A stretch of DNA of 64,000 nucleotides, from the NCBI GenBank assembly GCA_001683735.1, contig LUGG01000053.1, forward strand, positions 39,256 through 103,255, read 5' to 3'. The position numbers were made by a program, and so were the translations under genes. This DNA is from Grifola frondosa. Its lineage: Eukaryota > Basidiomycota > Agaricomycetes > Polyporales > Grifolaceae. Positions 1 through 11,241 of the stretch are shown here, piece after piece (positions within the stretch are counted from its first letter, which is position 1; each line of letters opens with the position of its first letter). The notes beneath the pieces were generated by a model that had not been told where the DNA came from, did no database searches, and was given only the letters and a program-made list of their open reading frames with translations.

Positions 1-47
1 GGCCTCTGCAGTGACCTTTGCTCCCTGTAATTTGGATGAGTTGAATA
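1..47 (-). CDS. Partial exon of unrecognised minus-strand gene (copy A)
   Basis: Same sequence as 39624-39670, where an open minus-strand exon begins after a TTGCAG acceptor and continues past the repeat edge into 39623-39477. Here only the first 47 bases of the exon lie in the window. The product is not recognised; see the entry at 38880-39670. Confidence 0.4.
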
Positions 48-2625
48 CTGCAAGACAATCAACGTGTCCTACTTACCATAGGGTATAAGACATAAGTTCC
101 TTGGTTGGCAAAGTTGACCAAATCTTTTGTTATAAAACTTCTTGCAAAAGATTACTACAAAAGCAACACAGGCATTTCTAGCTCACATAAAATGTGAGTG
201 TCCAGATAGCTCCATCAATGCTCGAGATTGGATATGGGCTCACACCAAGTACACACGATCTGTCAGGATTGTGGGCTTATTAACGACTGCGGTGGCGAAT
301 ATCAATATCAATACCATTAGCTCATTAATGATGGATTGTGTGCACTTGAAGTCATCGCATGAAATGAAGCCAGTGCTCAAGTTATGTGCACTCGCCGACC
401 AAACTGAGGCGCAAGTGATTATTTAGGCAACTACCAAATGAGAAAGGTATCCGAAATGAGACGTTCCAAAATGTTAAGGTAAAGCTCAGTCTCGAAGTAC
501 TCGACTCGTATTATAATCTATCTACCTGTTAAGGTAAAGCTGATACAGAAGTTAGTCCGTGAACTAATGCTACAATTCATCTACTCACCTCAGTCTCGAA
601 GTACTCGACTGAGGTGTTTACAAGGTAAGTACGCGCGTCCAAGTGCGCTCTGTCACATCACGTGCGTCCTGTCACGCGTTCCGCGGTCTCCTCGCACAAC
701 ACAAAATCAGAACGGTATCCAAAATAAGAAATATCTGAAATGAGCAGTGTTTCAGACACCAAGCTTGACTATTATAGAAGATTTGCTCAACAGAGCTGGA
801 TATATTATTGTTTTCCATTCAGGCAAGTTTCTAATTGATATAAAAGAAATTATGATGAGACACCAGGAGCACTAGTCATACGACCTTTTTTTAATTATCA
901 GAATGGGAGAGACCCTGTTCTATTTTGGTATTCCATTCAATATATATCTTCATAAAAGTAAAGTAAGGTGCATGGTTTTTACTAACCCAGACAGGTTTGT
1001 TAATTAATATGGAGATAATAATATGCTATGAGAAGAGTGTAGAGAAGGGCTTGAGCATGCAGGCCGATGTTCTGACATACTTGGAGCATCATAACATCAG
1101 CAAGGGATTATTATAACTCTGATGACACTCAATGAGACTATACATTCAATTCAGACAGTAGGCAGTCTGATTCCGGTCATATCTTGATTCCCAACCGTGG
1201 GGCCTCATGATGCATGAACTGAAAGGCTGAAGTATTGCTTAAATCCCAGGCCCATGCCTAATGATTGTCTCGTTGCAATTTTTGTCTTTCACTACTTAAA
1301 TGGCCTCCACATTCCATAGAGTATAATTCATACAATGTCATTTTTCCCTATGACAGTTTCAGCCAAGCTTGGCAACACTACTTACAGCCAGCACATGGGT
1401 AGCAGTATCATATAAGTGAAGTTTATCAATGACTGTGATTTTCAATTTTTGAAGGATAATTGTTGGTGTTGTGATTACAGGGCAGTGTTTGTTTGCCATC
1501 CACAAGAGGTTTTTTGAAAAAATGGAAGAGTTTAAGTGACAGAATCAAAAATGGAGGACATAACATTACATTTATAGAGCAGGCAGAACAGTATCTACTA
1601 CACCATCATGGTGAACAGTTCTTCATTTTCTTTCTTTTATTAGTCACCTTCATTGAACACTTAACTTCCCTCTTCACTTTTTCTCTCAAATCCCAACTTT
1701 TTTTGATAGCCTGTCTGCGTAGGTCCCACCCCTTGTGCCTATCTTCATTTGGTTTTATGGGCAATGATTTTGTATCTGCCACATTTTTCGATAGCTTTCA
1801 TCAATACAAATTGTATTTAATATGAGATGATTGCTATAAACAAGTTATGATCTCACCTCTGCCCACTGCAGTGCATAGGGCGATGCTGGTGGTGACCGCT
1901 CATTAGTATCAAACATCCTAAAGCACAGTTGCTTAGTCTAAGATACACTGCTTGAAGGATTAGTACTACATACCGTTAAAGAAGAAACCAACAAAACAAA
2001 TGGTATGATATATGCAGTGGCTACTCTTTTTTTATTGTAAAATGAGAGGCAACCAAAACCCGGGAATTGAGCCACAATATGTAGAAAATGTACAAAGTGC
2101 ACAGACCATGTGAAGTGTCTATATATGTTTATTTGGTCATGCTCTTCTGATTTCGTCCATGTCTGATCTAAGCTTACAAATCATCGCTGCCTCCCAACTG
2201 CTGTATATATATTTGTTGAAACATTTTTCAATGGGGTACACTACACCACTACTGTCATGCATGACATCGACAGCTTATGGTGGCGAGTAAGTGTTAGATA
2301 TGAACGGTAACAATCCTGATGGTTGGAGATATGGTAGTAAGTCAATTTACCGTTATGTGGCGTGAATTTGGGAGTAAAAATAAGCATCAGCAGATGTGAT
2401 ACACACTTTGAATAACATGCAGGACAAGGTTTCGACCAATGACACGTAAGACCAAAATTCAATAAACAGCACAGAAGTGGACATATTCATGATATCACGA
2501 ATGACTTTGGTAATTACAACACCAATCGTTCATTGGACTAGTATAAACCTGTAATTTTTGAATACATACTCCAGCAAAGGTGTGATTTATTTTGGGGAGT
2601 ATAGAAAGTCACCGAGAGGTGTATG
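48..2625. other. Long stretch without a supported gene (copy A)
   Basis: About 2.6 kb of AT-rich sequence. Two open frames of 94 and 110 codons (142-426 and 1493-1825, plus strand) have low-complexity or unremarkable translations and no supporting signals. The stretch contains a hairpin at 588-614 flanked by short direct repeats. It also has a 40-bp motif at about 837-880 that recurs in diverged form at about 38655-38700. I see no RNA gene. Upstream exons of the minus-strand gene that crosses the left edge may lie at about 90-430, but I could not assemble them. Confidence 0.6.
588..614. repeat. Inverted repeat (hairpin) with flanking direct repeats
   Basis: CCTCAGTC (588-595) and GACTGAGG (607-614) are perfect inverted arms around a loop that is itself nearly palindromic. 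The sequence CAGTCTCGAAGTACTCGACT occurs here and again about 100 bp upstream, and TTAAGGTAAAGCT occurs twice nearby. This could be a remnant of a small element. The same arrangement exists in copy B about 39623 bp further on. Confidence 0.6.
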
Positions 2626-5600
2626 TCAGTTGTCATCATCATATCCATCGCTCGAACGTGAAGTCTGAGAGCTATCCTCATCGTCTCCTTCCCCACCTTC
2701 CCCACTCCAATATGATCGCTGATCATCCCCACTGTCTTCCGTCACAACATTGCGATCCTCTTGCCATTCCTCCTCTTCATCGTCATATACGTCCTGCACG
2801 ATATCTGCCTTCCTTCTCGAGCGCGGTGGTTTTCGCATATTCTTAGCTATGTTTGACCGTTTCTTGTTGAGGGCTCGCTTCTTCTTCCTTTCAGAGGCCA
2901 TGATAGTTCTTGCTGCATCCTGTGTAAGTCCCCGTGATACAAGAAGCTTCTTCATGAACTCCGTTCGAGGCTCAGTTACTCGTGCCCTGCTTGCACCAGG
3001 TTTAGAGCGTTTACCTGCACCCACACGCTGTAGTCGATAGAATTCTGGGTTAGTGATGACCTGAATCGATTCATCCCGTTTGCACCAGACGTAACCATGA
3101 TGGTTTGGCGTTCCCCTGCTTGCGACAGGTAGACACTGAGTGTTGGTAAAGATTTCTCGGAGATGAGAGCGAAGAGTCTCTCTGTCGTCATCACCCAAGC
3201 CGTGTAGGACCTGATGATACTGTCCGATATATCCGGCTGATGAGTAGAAGCTATTCCATTGTGATCCCTGATGAACTTCATGTTCGATGTCATGAAAGAA
3301 AATATCCATGCGAGATCTGAACGTCATTTCAGGTCTACCTCTGATGCCACCGTCCAGACCAGCATTGCAGGGTAGGAATTTGACGTTTGTAATTGAGACA
3401 TAGATGGTTTCCACAGTCCAAATGCCCATAGCCTCTTGCAAGGTATTTGGCGTGATGAGACGATCCCGCACTACCCATGTTTCACGAAGGAAAAGCCAGA
3501 GCTGTTCAGTAAATGTGACGAAAAGTCGTCCCGCTTGTAGAGAGACGTCCCAGATGGTATCGTAAACCCATGGACGGATGACTATCCATGGGGAGTGTTC
3601 TATCGCCCTCGAAAGCTCGGACCACATAGGAGCAGGTCCAAGAGGATACTCTACAGATGGACCCTCCATATCGGGCAGCTGCTTCAAAATACGAGCACTC
3701 CTTTTGCTGTGATATCCCATAGCTCTCATTACATCCACGTCATCGACTTCCTCAACCTCGGGAAGTGGATTCTCATCCGTGATGTCAAGGTCATGCAGGA
3801 ACATCATACCAAACCTCGACTTGATTGCACGAAAGCGTAACAGAGCAAGTGATTCCTTGACATGGGCCGGAAGAATCATGGGCGGGCTATCCACACAGCG
3901 GATTAGATGGGATATGATGCCTGTGATTAATCCATAATTCGTAGGAGGTGCTTTGTGGAGACGAATCTGAACTTGCCGAAGTTCTTCGATCCGTCTGGTG
4001 AGGAACGTGAATAATGAATCTGTACGAATCCACAGGATTGGATCGGATTTAAGAAACTGTTCCACCTGCCAATCTCTGTGTATGAGACTAAAGAATGGAT
4101 GGGCGAAAAGAAAACATACAAGTGTTTTGCAGTCTGTGAATATCTGCTTGAGGGCTGAACCTCCTATGCGATATTCGTCGGGTTCCATAATAGCGATGCC
4201 TTGCATCACCACTGAACAGCTTGACACGGCGTGCACATTCCGCATGGTATTGTTCATTGACATCATAAGCATCTCCATCCTGGGCAAAAAACGGGATATT
4301 GTCCTTTGTGCGAGTGACCTCGTAGACGAGGTTATATGCCGATCGAAAGAGGACATGAGTCCTCCGAGACCGTTCTTTAGACATCTCCGCCTGAATCCCG
4401 CCATATCGACCGAGTGTGTTTAAGTTATGCATGGTCCCAGAATTAAATCCTGCAGCACCGAAGGAGGCATCCAAAGCATCCAATCTCCACAGGCCTACCA
4501 CAGGCTTACGCAAAGTGCTTTTCTTCGGATTAAATGAGAAGGCGAGATCCACAAGGAGCTCTCCATTGGTGCGGTCCATCATGTAATCCAAATCCAGCTG
4601 TGGAAATTCTGTCCTGAGGCGTTCCCAGGGGTTTCTTCTATCGTCGATTGTATGAACGGACTGCTGCGTTTGCAACTTCAAGTTCTTTCCCTCGAGCACA
4701 AAGAAAAATGACCGGTAACGTCTGAGCGAGGCGTCACTGGACTCTGCCAATATGTCGAACATAGTAGACTGTATCCGCGCGAAGTTGTCGGCAGATATAG
4801 CAACCGTTTTGGGACGATAGTAGTTACCCTTTCGCTTATCCTTCGTCGCGGATTTTAGCTTGAATCTTCGACGTTATAGTCCACATATGGTAAGATGCTA
4901 TCCTCGGCATTAGACACTACTGCCGGTAGCACGACCTGATTCCAAAACAGGGCCTGGACTTCATAGGGCATTAGGGCCTCTCGTTTCCCGGTGAACTCAT
5001 CTCTGTGTATCATTCTGGGAAAGAATATGTTGATTGTGATGGGACCGGCACCGTCAACCAGTTTCGCGAATGTCGTGTGTGGAATTGCACTAAGGGGGAA
5101 TGACTGCTCGATCCACTCTCTTTGACCATTACGCCTATCGTCATCAGAGGGCGGAATGAGAATCTCGGCAGAGACATGATTGCTCTTTCGGATCGGTGGT
5201 ACTCTGTTCACTGTTGGACTCATAGCAACATGTGCACAAGTCCTAACCTTGACAAGTTTTGTGACCCAGATGAGGCTATCGATGTCGATAGACACATCTA
5301 TATCTGACGGAGACAAGCAAATGGCATCTCTTTCGGGATCCACTTCAATGTAGTCCCCTTCCTTTGTACGGCCACAGATGTAGAGCGCTCTGCTGGCTTC
5401 CGATCCAACCTCGCCGGCCATCCTCTGCATGTCCCCGATACCCAATGTTACGATGTCGGTAACTGCAATCATATCTGGCTCCCCGAAAATGCCCCTTTCT
5501 CTAAAGAGTGGTTCGGAACACTGCGAGAATCGGATGTAGGTTTTCGGTGAGTAGTCTGATGGAACTCCGACAGTGAGGATATGCTTTGACACCTCCATTG

Positions 5601-5929
5601 GATGTCCAAGATAAAATATGTGTGCGAAGCGCGCGAGGAGTCGGTAACCATAGTCCGCAAATACAGTCCAGCAGCTACGGTGGGTGAGCAGGTGGTATGG
5701 CTCGAATGTATGCATTAGGTTGGGACCTCCAAGCTCCAGACTGTTTGAATAAGGCAAGAAGTCCTCAGCAGTAGGACCATCATCATAATCATCAAAATTT
5801 GACGAGTGGCGTGGCCAGATGGGATGGTCAGGAAATGGAAGATCCACAGGAGATGTTGGTCTCGGAAACCTGCACATACTAAGCATGGACCAGTCTCCAA
5901 CATGCTTCAGCCGAATTCGACCAACCCGC
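2626..5929 (-). pseudogene. C-terminal part of Ulp1-type large gene, split by LTR insertion and frameshifted (copy A)
   Basis: Minus-strand coding sequence of about 1,100 codons that begins exactly at the left edge of the LTR element and is the continuation of 22565-20781. Removing the element joins the halves in frame (...PPSRR then VGRIRL...). I do not recognise the protein family. It has no obvious membrane segment. The last 120 residues are very basic (KKKRALNKK-like) and then acidic (DDEEEE, GEGGEGDDED), which suggests a nuclear or nucleic-acid-associated protein. Two frame breaks exist in this copy: a missing base near 4866 and a two-base loss near 4180. Copy B is intact at both places but broken elsewhere. 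Stop at 2626. The breaks could be consensus errors or real decay. Confidence 0.75.
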
Positions 5930-7666
5930 TGTCGTATTCTTCCGGCGATCGGTATGAAACAACACACTTTTCACCAAACAACCAAAAGGCTATCTGACTA
6001 GAGTAATATTTTGTTTTATAGTCGAGGGGTTATTTCCCGGATAGGACGGGTGCACCGAGCGTAACGGGGTTTCCTACTTTTCCGGATAGAGGCTCAGTCG
6101 AGTCCGGTTGCGCGAAGATACGCTATATCACAGGAGACTCTGAAGATGCTCTGTGAAGTATCCTACGGTACTTGGTTACTTACAGTATACCTGTGGGGAA
6201 CAAGAAAAAGACTAGGCTAGACTCAAATAGTCTGCCTCGTTAGTATGCTTCTAACTTCTTTTCAAAGTTACTGCCTTCTTGCAGTACTTTGACTTCAATA
6301 CTGATTCCGCTTGCTGATTAGGAATGCTCCTGGACTTCTTTCCAGAGACTTATACTCCGTAATCACTTACAAGACGGACTTCCCAAACCCAATACAAACA
6401 ACCAATTTCTCAAACTGACGGTGCGTACCTGATGTCCTTTATGACAGGATTGCCTCCACTGTCCTAACAAAAGTCTACCAATCTTCCTACTAACCTTGTG
6501 CTTCCAGAATCTCTTGCCTGGACAGTTGACAATTTAGGGAAGTGATATGCCCCTTTTGTGACAGGATTACTTCACTGTCCTAATAAAGGTCCAATATTTC
6601 CTGCCTGAACTTGTGCTTCCAGAATCTCTTGCCTGGACAGTTGACAATTCAGGAAATACTTTACAAACAGGTAAGCCTAGACCACACACTCAAGTGGGCC
6701 TCAAAGTTAGAGAAAGAAATTCTGATTCAAAGCTAAGGTTGGCTGAGGAACGAGAGCTTTGGGGGGGATCCAAGAGATGGATGATCAAAAGATGGATGGA
6801 TCAAAAGATGGATGATGGGGCCCCTCATTCGCTCCAGCTTATATACTCTACAGAATGTTTCTGGAAAGTTCTATTCTATGGCTGACTAATGCTCCTTCTG
6901 CTTACCAATCCACTCCAAATGCTTACCAATCCACTAAGTTTTCTGCTGACGAATTGCATTTGGAAGTTGCTGGAAGCTTCCTTGACCTGCTAGCACATTC
7001 TACACAGGTCTCTCTCCTTCTGGAGAATTCTCCCAGGTTCCATGAGTTCCTAGGGTGTTCTTCATGATTCTATGATACTCTGGAGTCTACTGAAATATTC
7101 TAGCAGATTCTCCAGGTTTCTGTATTCTTCCAGGACAATCTGGAAGGGGAATTTTCGATTAAAGTCTTCTTTTAAGACTATAATCTTCTGGGAAATTCCA
7201 GGACCTTCTGTCCTTCCAGGATATTCCAGGATATTCATCAGCAAGGGGCACACAAGTCTGCTCAACTAAGCAGAAATGACCACAGTACTCTTTGCTGACA
7301 CAATTCATTACAAGAGGTGAACTGAGCGAAGTGCAATATGTGATGGGAGATGAATGTGACAGATAAGGAAAGGGAAGAAAGGGGATAAGCCGTGATGTAT
7401 TATGACCTTGACCTTCTTGACTGTCCCTAGACTCCCTGCAACTGCTGCTGCCACAATCGAATGTCTCCTGGGAAAATGACCGTGTTTGATCAGAATGCAA
7501 CATAGTCATTATCCAGCTTCAATGCTCCTGTCATCCAGCGCCTGTCTGGGCTGCCCAATTCCATGCTATCGTTTCATTCCCTGCATGCTTTCACGTGTGT
7601 GGGTAGTGCAGACACTGGTCAATGAAATTGCCATGTCCGAGTACCAATCCAGATTGGTGCACGACA
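5930..7666 (-). repeat. 3' LTR of the retrotransposon (copy A)
   Basis: Directly repeated at 19041-20780. It carries a minus-strand TATATAAG box at 6838-6845, about 820 bp from the LTR start in element orientation, which fits a U3 promoter. It also holds an internal tandem duplication of about 110 bp (around 6443-6655, each half containing GACAGGATT...GACAGTTGACAATT) and short GATGGATGATCAAA-type repeats. The left six bases and right six bases are inverted (TGTCGT/ACGACA). The first 13 codons of a spurious fused frame with the neighbouring gene lie in its left edge. Confidence 0.93.
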
Positions 7667-7682
7667 TCCGCCCCACAGTTAC
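7667..7682 (-). other. Polypurine-tract-like sequence next to the 3' LTR (copy A)
   Basis: In element orientation the bases directly before the 3' LTR read TAACTGTGGGGCGGA and then TGTCGT. GGGGCGGA is a modest purine tract at the place expected for plus-strand priming. Thirteen bases of it (CGCCCCACAGTTA on the plus strand, 7670-7682) recur exactly at 11972-11984. Confidence 0.5.
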
Positions 7683-7854
7683 TCGACCGTCCCTGGTCGA
7701 TTTTCTTCTATCTTCTACTTCTTTGTGACGATTCCTTGTCCGGTGGCCTATTGGCTCATCGTTTACATCAGATTCACCATCATCTTGACTTTTGGAGTAT
7801 GCAGACTGAGTGCTGATCATGGGAGAGGGAAGAATGTGTACATCATCATGTGAC

Positions 7855-8370
7855 CTAGTTCTTCCATCCATGTTCTATGTAGATCAGCAGGAAATCGTCC
7901 ATCAGCCTCGCATCTCCTGCTCGTAGCATCTTCTTCGGCAACTGAACTATACCATCATCTGGCTTCAACATTCCTCTGCAATGAGCAATGTTCCAAATAA
8001 TCCATGCCTCTAACCACTCAAACATGGCCAACCTGGAATAGGGAATCCCAACTGCAACCTCCTGGCTGCCTGTATAATGCTCCACTGCGACAATGAGCTG
8101 GGTCTCCTGGAATTGAAGAGTACGGATGATTCGTCCAGTGAACTCGATGTTGGGTCCCATAAGACGAAGGGGGCTGGAAAAGTAGACTCGGGTGGGGTAA
8201 TCCTGGTCTGGATCGAGGGTGAGAATATGTTTGCGAGATTGTCGCTGCACTAGGTAGTGAGGGATTTGAGTGTCAGGTGTAAGAAAGTGTTTGCATGGTT
8301 GTGACAGAGGGAAACAGGAATGCCTGGGAACGACCGAGTAGTATTGTGCTTTATTTATAAGTATGAGCAC
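7855..8370 (-). CDS. Hypothetical protein in the 3' part of the retrotransposon (copy A)
   Basis: Open frame of about 170 codons on the element's sense strand, between the Gag-protease region and the 3' LTR. The C-terminal two thirds, about 120 residues, looks like a folded domain with alternating hydrophobic and charged stretches. I do not recognise it. The frame has no ATG near its 5' end (it opens with GTG), so an upstream spliced exon is likely, perhaps the basic 101-codon frame at 8660-8355. A CACGTG box and TATAAATAAAG sequence sit at about 8343-8377 just upstream on the same strand and could be a separate promoter. Copy B carries two compensating 1-base differences near the N-terminus and otherwise the same protein. 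Confidence 0.45.
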   Translation of the reverse strand: MLILINKAQYYSVVPRHSCFPLSQPCKHFLTPDTQIPHYLVQRQSRKHILTLDPDQDYPTRVYFSSPLRLMGPNIEFTGRIIRTLQFQETQLIVAVEHYTGSQEVAVGIPYSRLAMFEWLEAWIIWNIAHCRGMLKPDDGIVQLPKKMLRAGDARLMDDFLLIYIEHGWKN

Positions 8371-8660
8371 GTGATCATGTCCCTAGTTTGATGTCCCATG
8401 TCATGTGACTTGCTGATGACAGGATGTGCAAAATCGGTGTTATTTTGCCATGTCCAGGTACCAAACACTTTTGGTGTGTGACAACGTCGCATGTTCCGCA
8501 TCATGTCTTCCATAACTTCCTTCCTTGTCCTATTTTTCTTCGGCTGTCTTCTTCTTTCCCGTCTCTTCTCTATCTGACCCATTCTCTTCATCAGCAGTTT
8601 TATGAACTCCTTTCGTAAGACATCATCTGCTAGTATGCCTTCCAATGTGGTTGGGGTCAT
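8371..8660 (-). CDS. Possible basic exon upstream of the 7855-8370 frame (copy A)
   Basis: 101-codon frame whose N-terminal half is strongly basic and helical (KRMGQIEKRRERRRQPKKN). It runs into the next frame at about 8370. In copy B the frame is preserved over the basic part but shifted at both ends by single-base indels. Function unknown; it could be a nuclear localisation or nucleic-acid-binding segment of the same protein as 7855-8370. Confidence 0.3.
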
Positions 8661-8699
8661 ATTGAGGAAAGATAAGTGGGTGCTTGGTCCGATGGATGG

Positions 8700-11110
8700 A
8701 TTTCAGCTTATATATCCATCCAGGATGGATGACTAAGCTTTCCACAACCTTCCTGAACTTAACAGAGAGTACTACACATTTTCCCAGAATTTTCTGGTAC
8801 TTGCGAGTAGGCTCTCTGCTCTTCCAAGGTATTCCTCTACTGATCATAGGCCCGTAAATGGCCACTCCTCTCAATTTATCATTCTTGAAGCTTCAGGACT
8901 GATCCTAATAAATTTGTCGACCTGAATAACTCTAGAAACATCCTTCACATCACCGCAGAATGTGTTGTGGTCTTGCACAGCGAGTATCGAGTTTCTCGTT
9001 CTTCAGCCACTTCGAACAGCGCGGAAGTCACGTGATCGTGAACCGCGACGCGTCAATAGCCAAATCGGGCTTGACGCGTCAAGTACGTTCTCTGCTGGCA
9101 CTTTGAATACTGCTTCTTCAAACCTCTCTATCTCCCCGGCGCTTGACTCTCGTTCGTCTCGTATCTACCTCTCTGGGCGACGTTCTTTCTTCTGCAACTA
9201 CGGACGCGACGCAACTGCGTCCGCACTTCGACTTCGTCGTGGAAGACCGTCCCGGTGAGTACACGTATACCTTATTCTTATTGTTATTTTCTGCCGCGTG
9301 GTTTCTCTTTCACAGGTCTCTTCACCGCGTCGACAGCGGACCCTTCAGTGGGTCTGCCACGGGGACTCCTGCACGACGCCGCTGGGTTCTCTGCGTACCG
9401 GCCACTGTCCTGCTTTATTCCATTTCTCGCGGGTCCTTACTTCCTCGAATCCTCTTCCTGATGCTGTCTGTCATCACAGCACTTCATCTATACCTCTCTG
9501 GGTCGCGTCACCGCAGCCTGTCCGATACTTTTCTCTGGTTCGCGCTCGTCTGGACCTTGTCAACACGATGCCGCTATCCGCGCGGTCTCTCTGCCGCGCT
9601 GCGTCCTTCTCAGCTGCTTGTGACTCGATCTCTCTGTCTGATGAACCTTTTGACGACATCTGGCTGTGCGTCCCGCGTAGTGCGCGCGCTCTGCGCTCGC
9701 GTCTTGTCCACTGTCTACCTGCCTGCTTCTCTGTCTTCTTCTCTCCTCGTGTGCCTCTGCATCGAGCGCTCAACGCCGTCTCTGTGTCGGGGAGTTCTGG
9801 GATCGATCTCGCGTCTCGTGCCCTGTCGGCCATCTCCTGGCCATCCACCTCACTTCTAAGTAAGTCCAATCTCGTCGTGTTTCCTCAACTCATAGGCCGC
9901 GCTCGATCCCGACGCGTCACCGAATGGTGACACGTCGCGATCAGCGCTGGCACGTCTTCGTCCATACCGACGCGTCCTCTAACACTTCTCGTCCCTTCAG
10001 GAACGTTCTCGTGCGTGCGGGGCTGCCTACTATGCCTGCCTCCTCCTAACTGTGCCCTCGGGCGTGCCTCGCTCGTCGCGCCCCTCAAACCCGTGAGCCT
10101 TCTCGTTTCTTCTCGTAACATCTCATCAGCTGATCACGGTGCCGACGCGTCGCATGCGGACGCTCTGCTTTGTCGCTCGTTCTTCGGCATCCTGCGAGGC
10201 AGTGACGCGTCGCGTTCGGTGCAGACGCGTCCCTCGGACTACTAATGCGTTCTCCCTGCTTCTTCACAGATCCGGCTTCATCGTCTCATCGTCTCCGAGG
10301 TATGTCCACGCGTTGCCCTCCCGCACACATGTCGAGTAGTACTAATACCTCTTGCAGCGCTGGTACGTCTCGCAAGGGCTAGCATGATGGTACGGGAGCG
10401 CGTCGGTGAGTTCCTCGTCCCTTAAATACCTTTTCTCTATTTGCTGAATCCAAATAGATCCTTTCTCGAACCTCCGAGCAACATGTCGATCGGCCGATCG
10501 TGTTCTCGTGAGTACCACCTCAATCTCGTGACAGGGCTGACGCGTCGTTCAAGGGCTGACGCGTCGCGTCGCGTACGTTCTGGTACGCGCACGTCACAGC
10601 TTGCACGTAAGGTTATTCCGGTATGTTCTTCCTGTTTCTCGGTGATCGAGATCCTGCTGACCCCTTTTCTGTAAGTAGGGTCCTCTCCCATGACCTCGTG
10701 ACGAACGCGACGTGTCAGACGCGTCGCATCGCGAACGTTCCACTACGACGCGCGTCGCGTCTTCCGGTACATCCTCGCGGCCACGGGATCCTTCCATCCG
10801 CTTCTTCGTCCTTCGCACCCTTGGGCTGCACTGACCGCGCGCCCTCGATCATTTCTTAAGGTGCGTTTTCCATAACCTTCTCCTCATTTCGTGAACCATC
10901 TGACTCTTTCTCGTGCTGACGCGTCGCGTCTGGGACGCGTCATGCAGTCTCATGACATCGATCCTCTCGGGGAGGCTGTGTCCGCGCCCTCAGCTGACCG
11001 TCCTCGACGTTCCCCGAACCTTCCGTGTGTTCGGGCACATACGCGTCGGGTGCGCTCTCCCGTTTCTGTCTCTTTCTATACTGATCTGGTACCTTCTCGG
11101 ACGACGTTCG
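8700..11110 (+). other. GC-rich, pyrimidine-biased interior of the retrotransposon (copy A)
   Basis: The composition changes sharply from the AT-rich neighbourhood at about 8.95 kb to a C/T-rich plus strand. No frame has convincing protein similarity; the open frames here (up to 238 codons) are long because the composition is poor in stops. Several intron-like units lie on the plus strand, for example GTGAGTACACG (9256) to TTTCACAG (9316), and GTAAGT to CATAG around 9858-9897. Antisense or non-coding spliced transcripts are therefore conceivable. This is the part in which copies A and B differ most by indels. Confidence 0.5.
9047..11046. promoter_or_regulatory. Cluster of 14 ACGCGT (MluI cell-cycle box) motifs (copy A)
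   Basis: ACGCGT occurs 14 times in 2 kb. Twelve copies are the 8-bp palindrome GACGCGTC, starting at 9047, 9073, 9911, 9969, 10144, 10204, 10224, 10539, 10558, 10718, 10918 and 10934. The other two are at 10308 and 11041. About 0.5 would be expected by chance. ACGCGT is the known binding box of the fungal MBF (Mbp1/Res-Swi6) G1/S factor. The last box lies about 70 bp upstream of a TATA box at 11117. The count is seen directly; a cell-cycle role is inferred. Confidence 0.6.
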
Positions 11111-11116
11111 CGTGGC

Positions 11117-11124
11117 TATAAAAG
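11117..11124 (+). promoter_or_regulatory. TATA box TATAAAAG on the antisense strand (copy A)
   Basis: A canonical TATAAAAG in a GC-rich context, followed at 11128-11139 by the perfect 12-bp palindrome GCGAACGTTCGC. It points in the plus direction, opposite to the retrotransposon's genes, and precedes an ATG at 11242 by about 120 bp. The same box is kept in copy B at 50722-50729. Confidence 0.55.
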
Positions 11125-11241
11125 CTCGCGAACGTTCGCCGCCTCTGCAGCTTCTCATTTCCTTTCTTGATCTCCTAGCTCTCAGACGGCACGTACATTC
11201 GACTACGCGCTCGCCGCTGTGCTCAAGACATTCATACATGC

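Noticed and set aside
142..426. 94-codon plus-strand open frame (and its copy at 39765-40049)
   Set aside because: No domain, no splice or promoter support, and likely antisense to exons of the minus-strand gene.
1493..1825. 110-codon plus-strand open frame (and its copy at 41115-41447)
   Set aside because: Phe/Leu-rich translation from T-rich DNA; no supporting signal.
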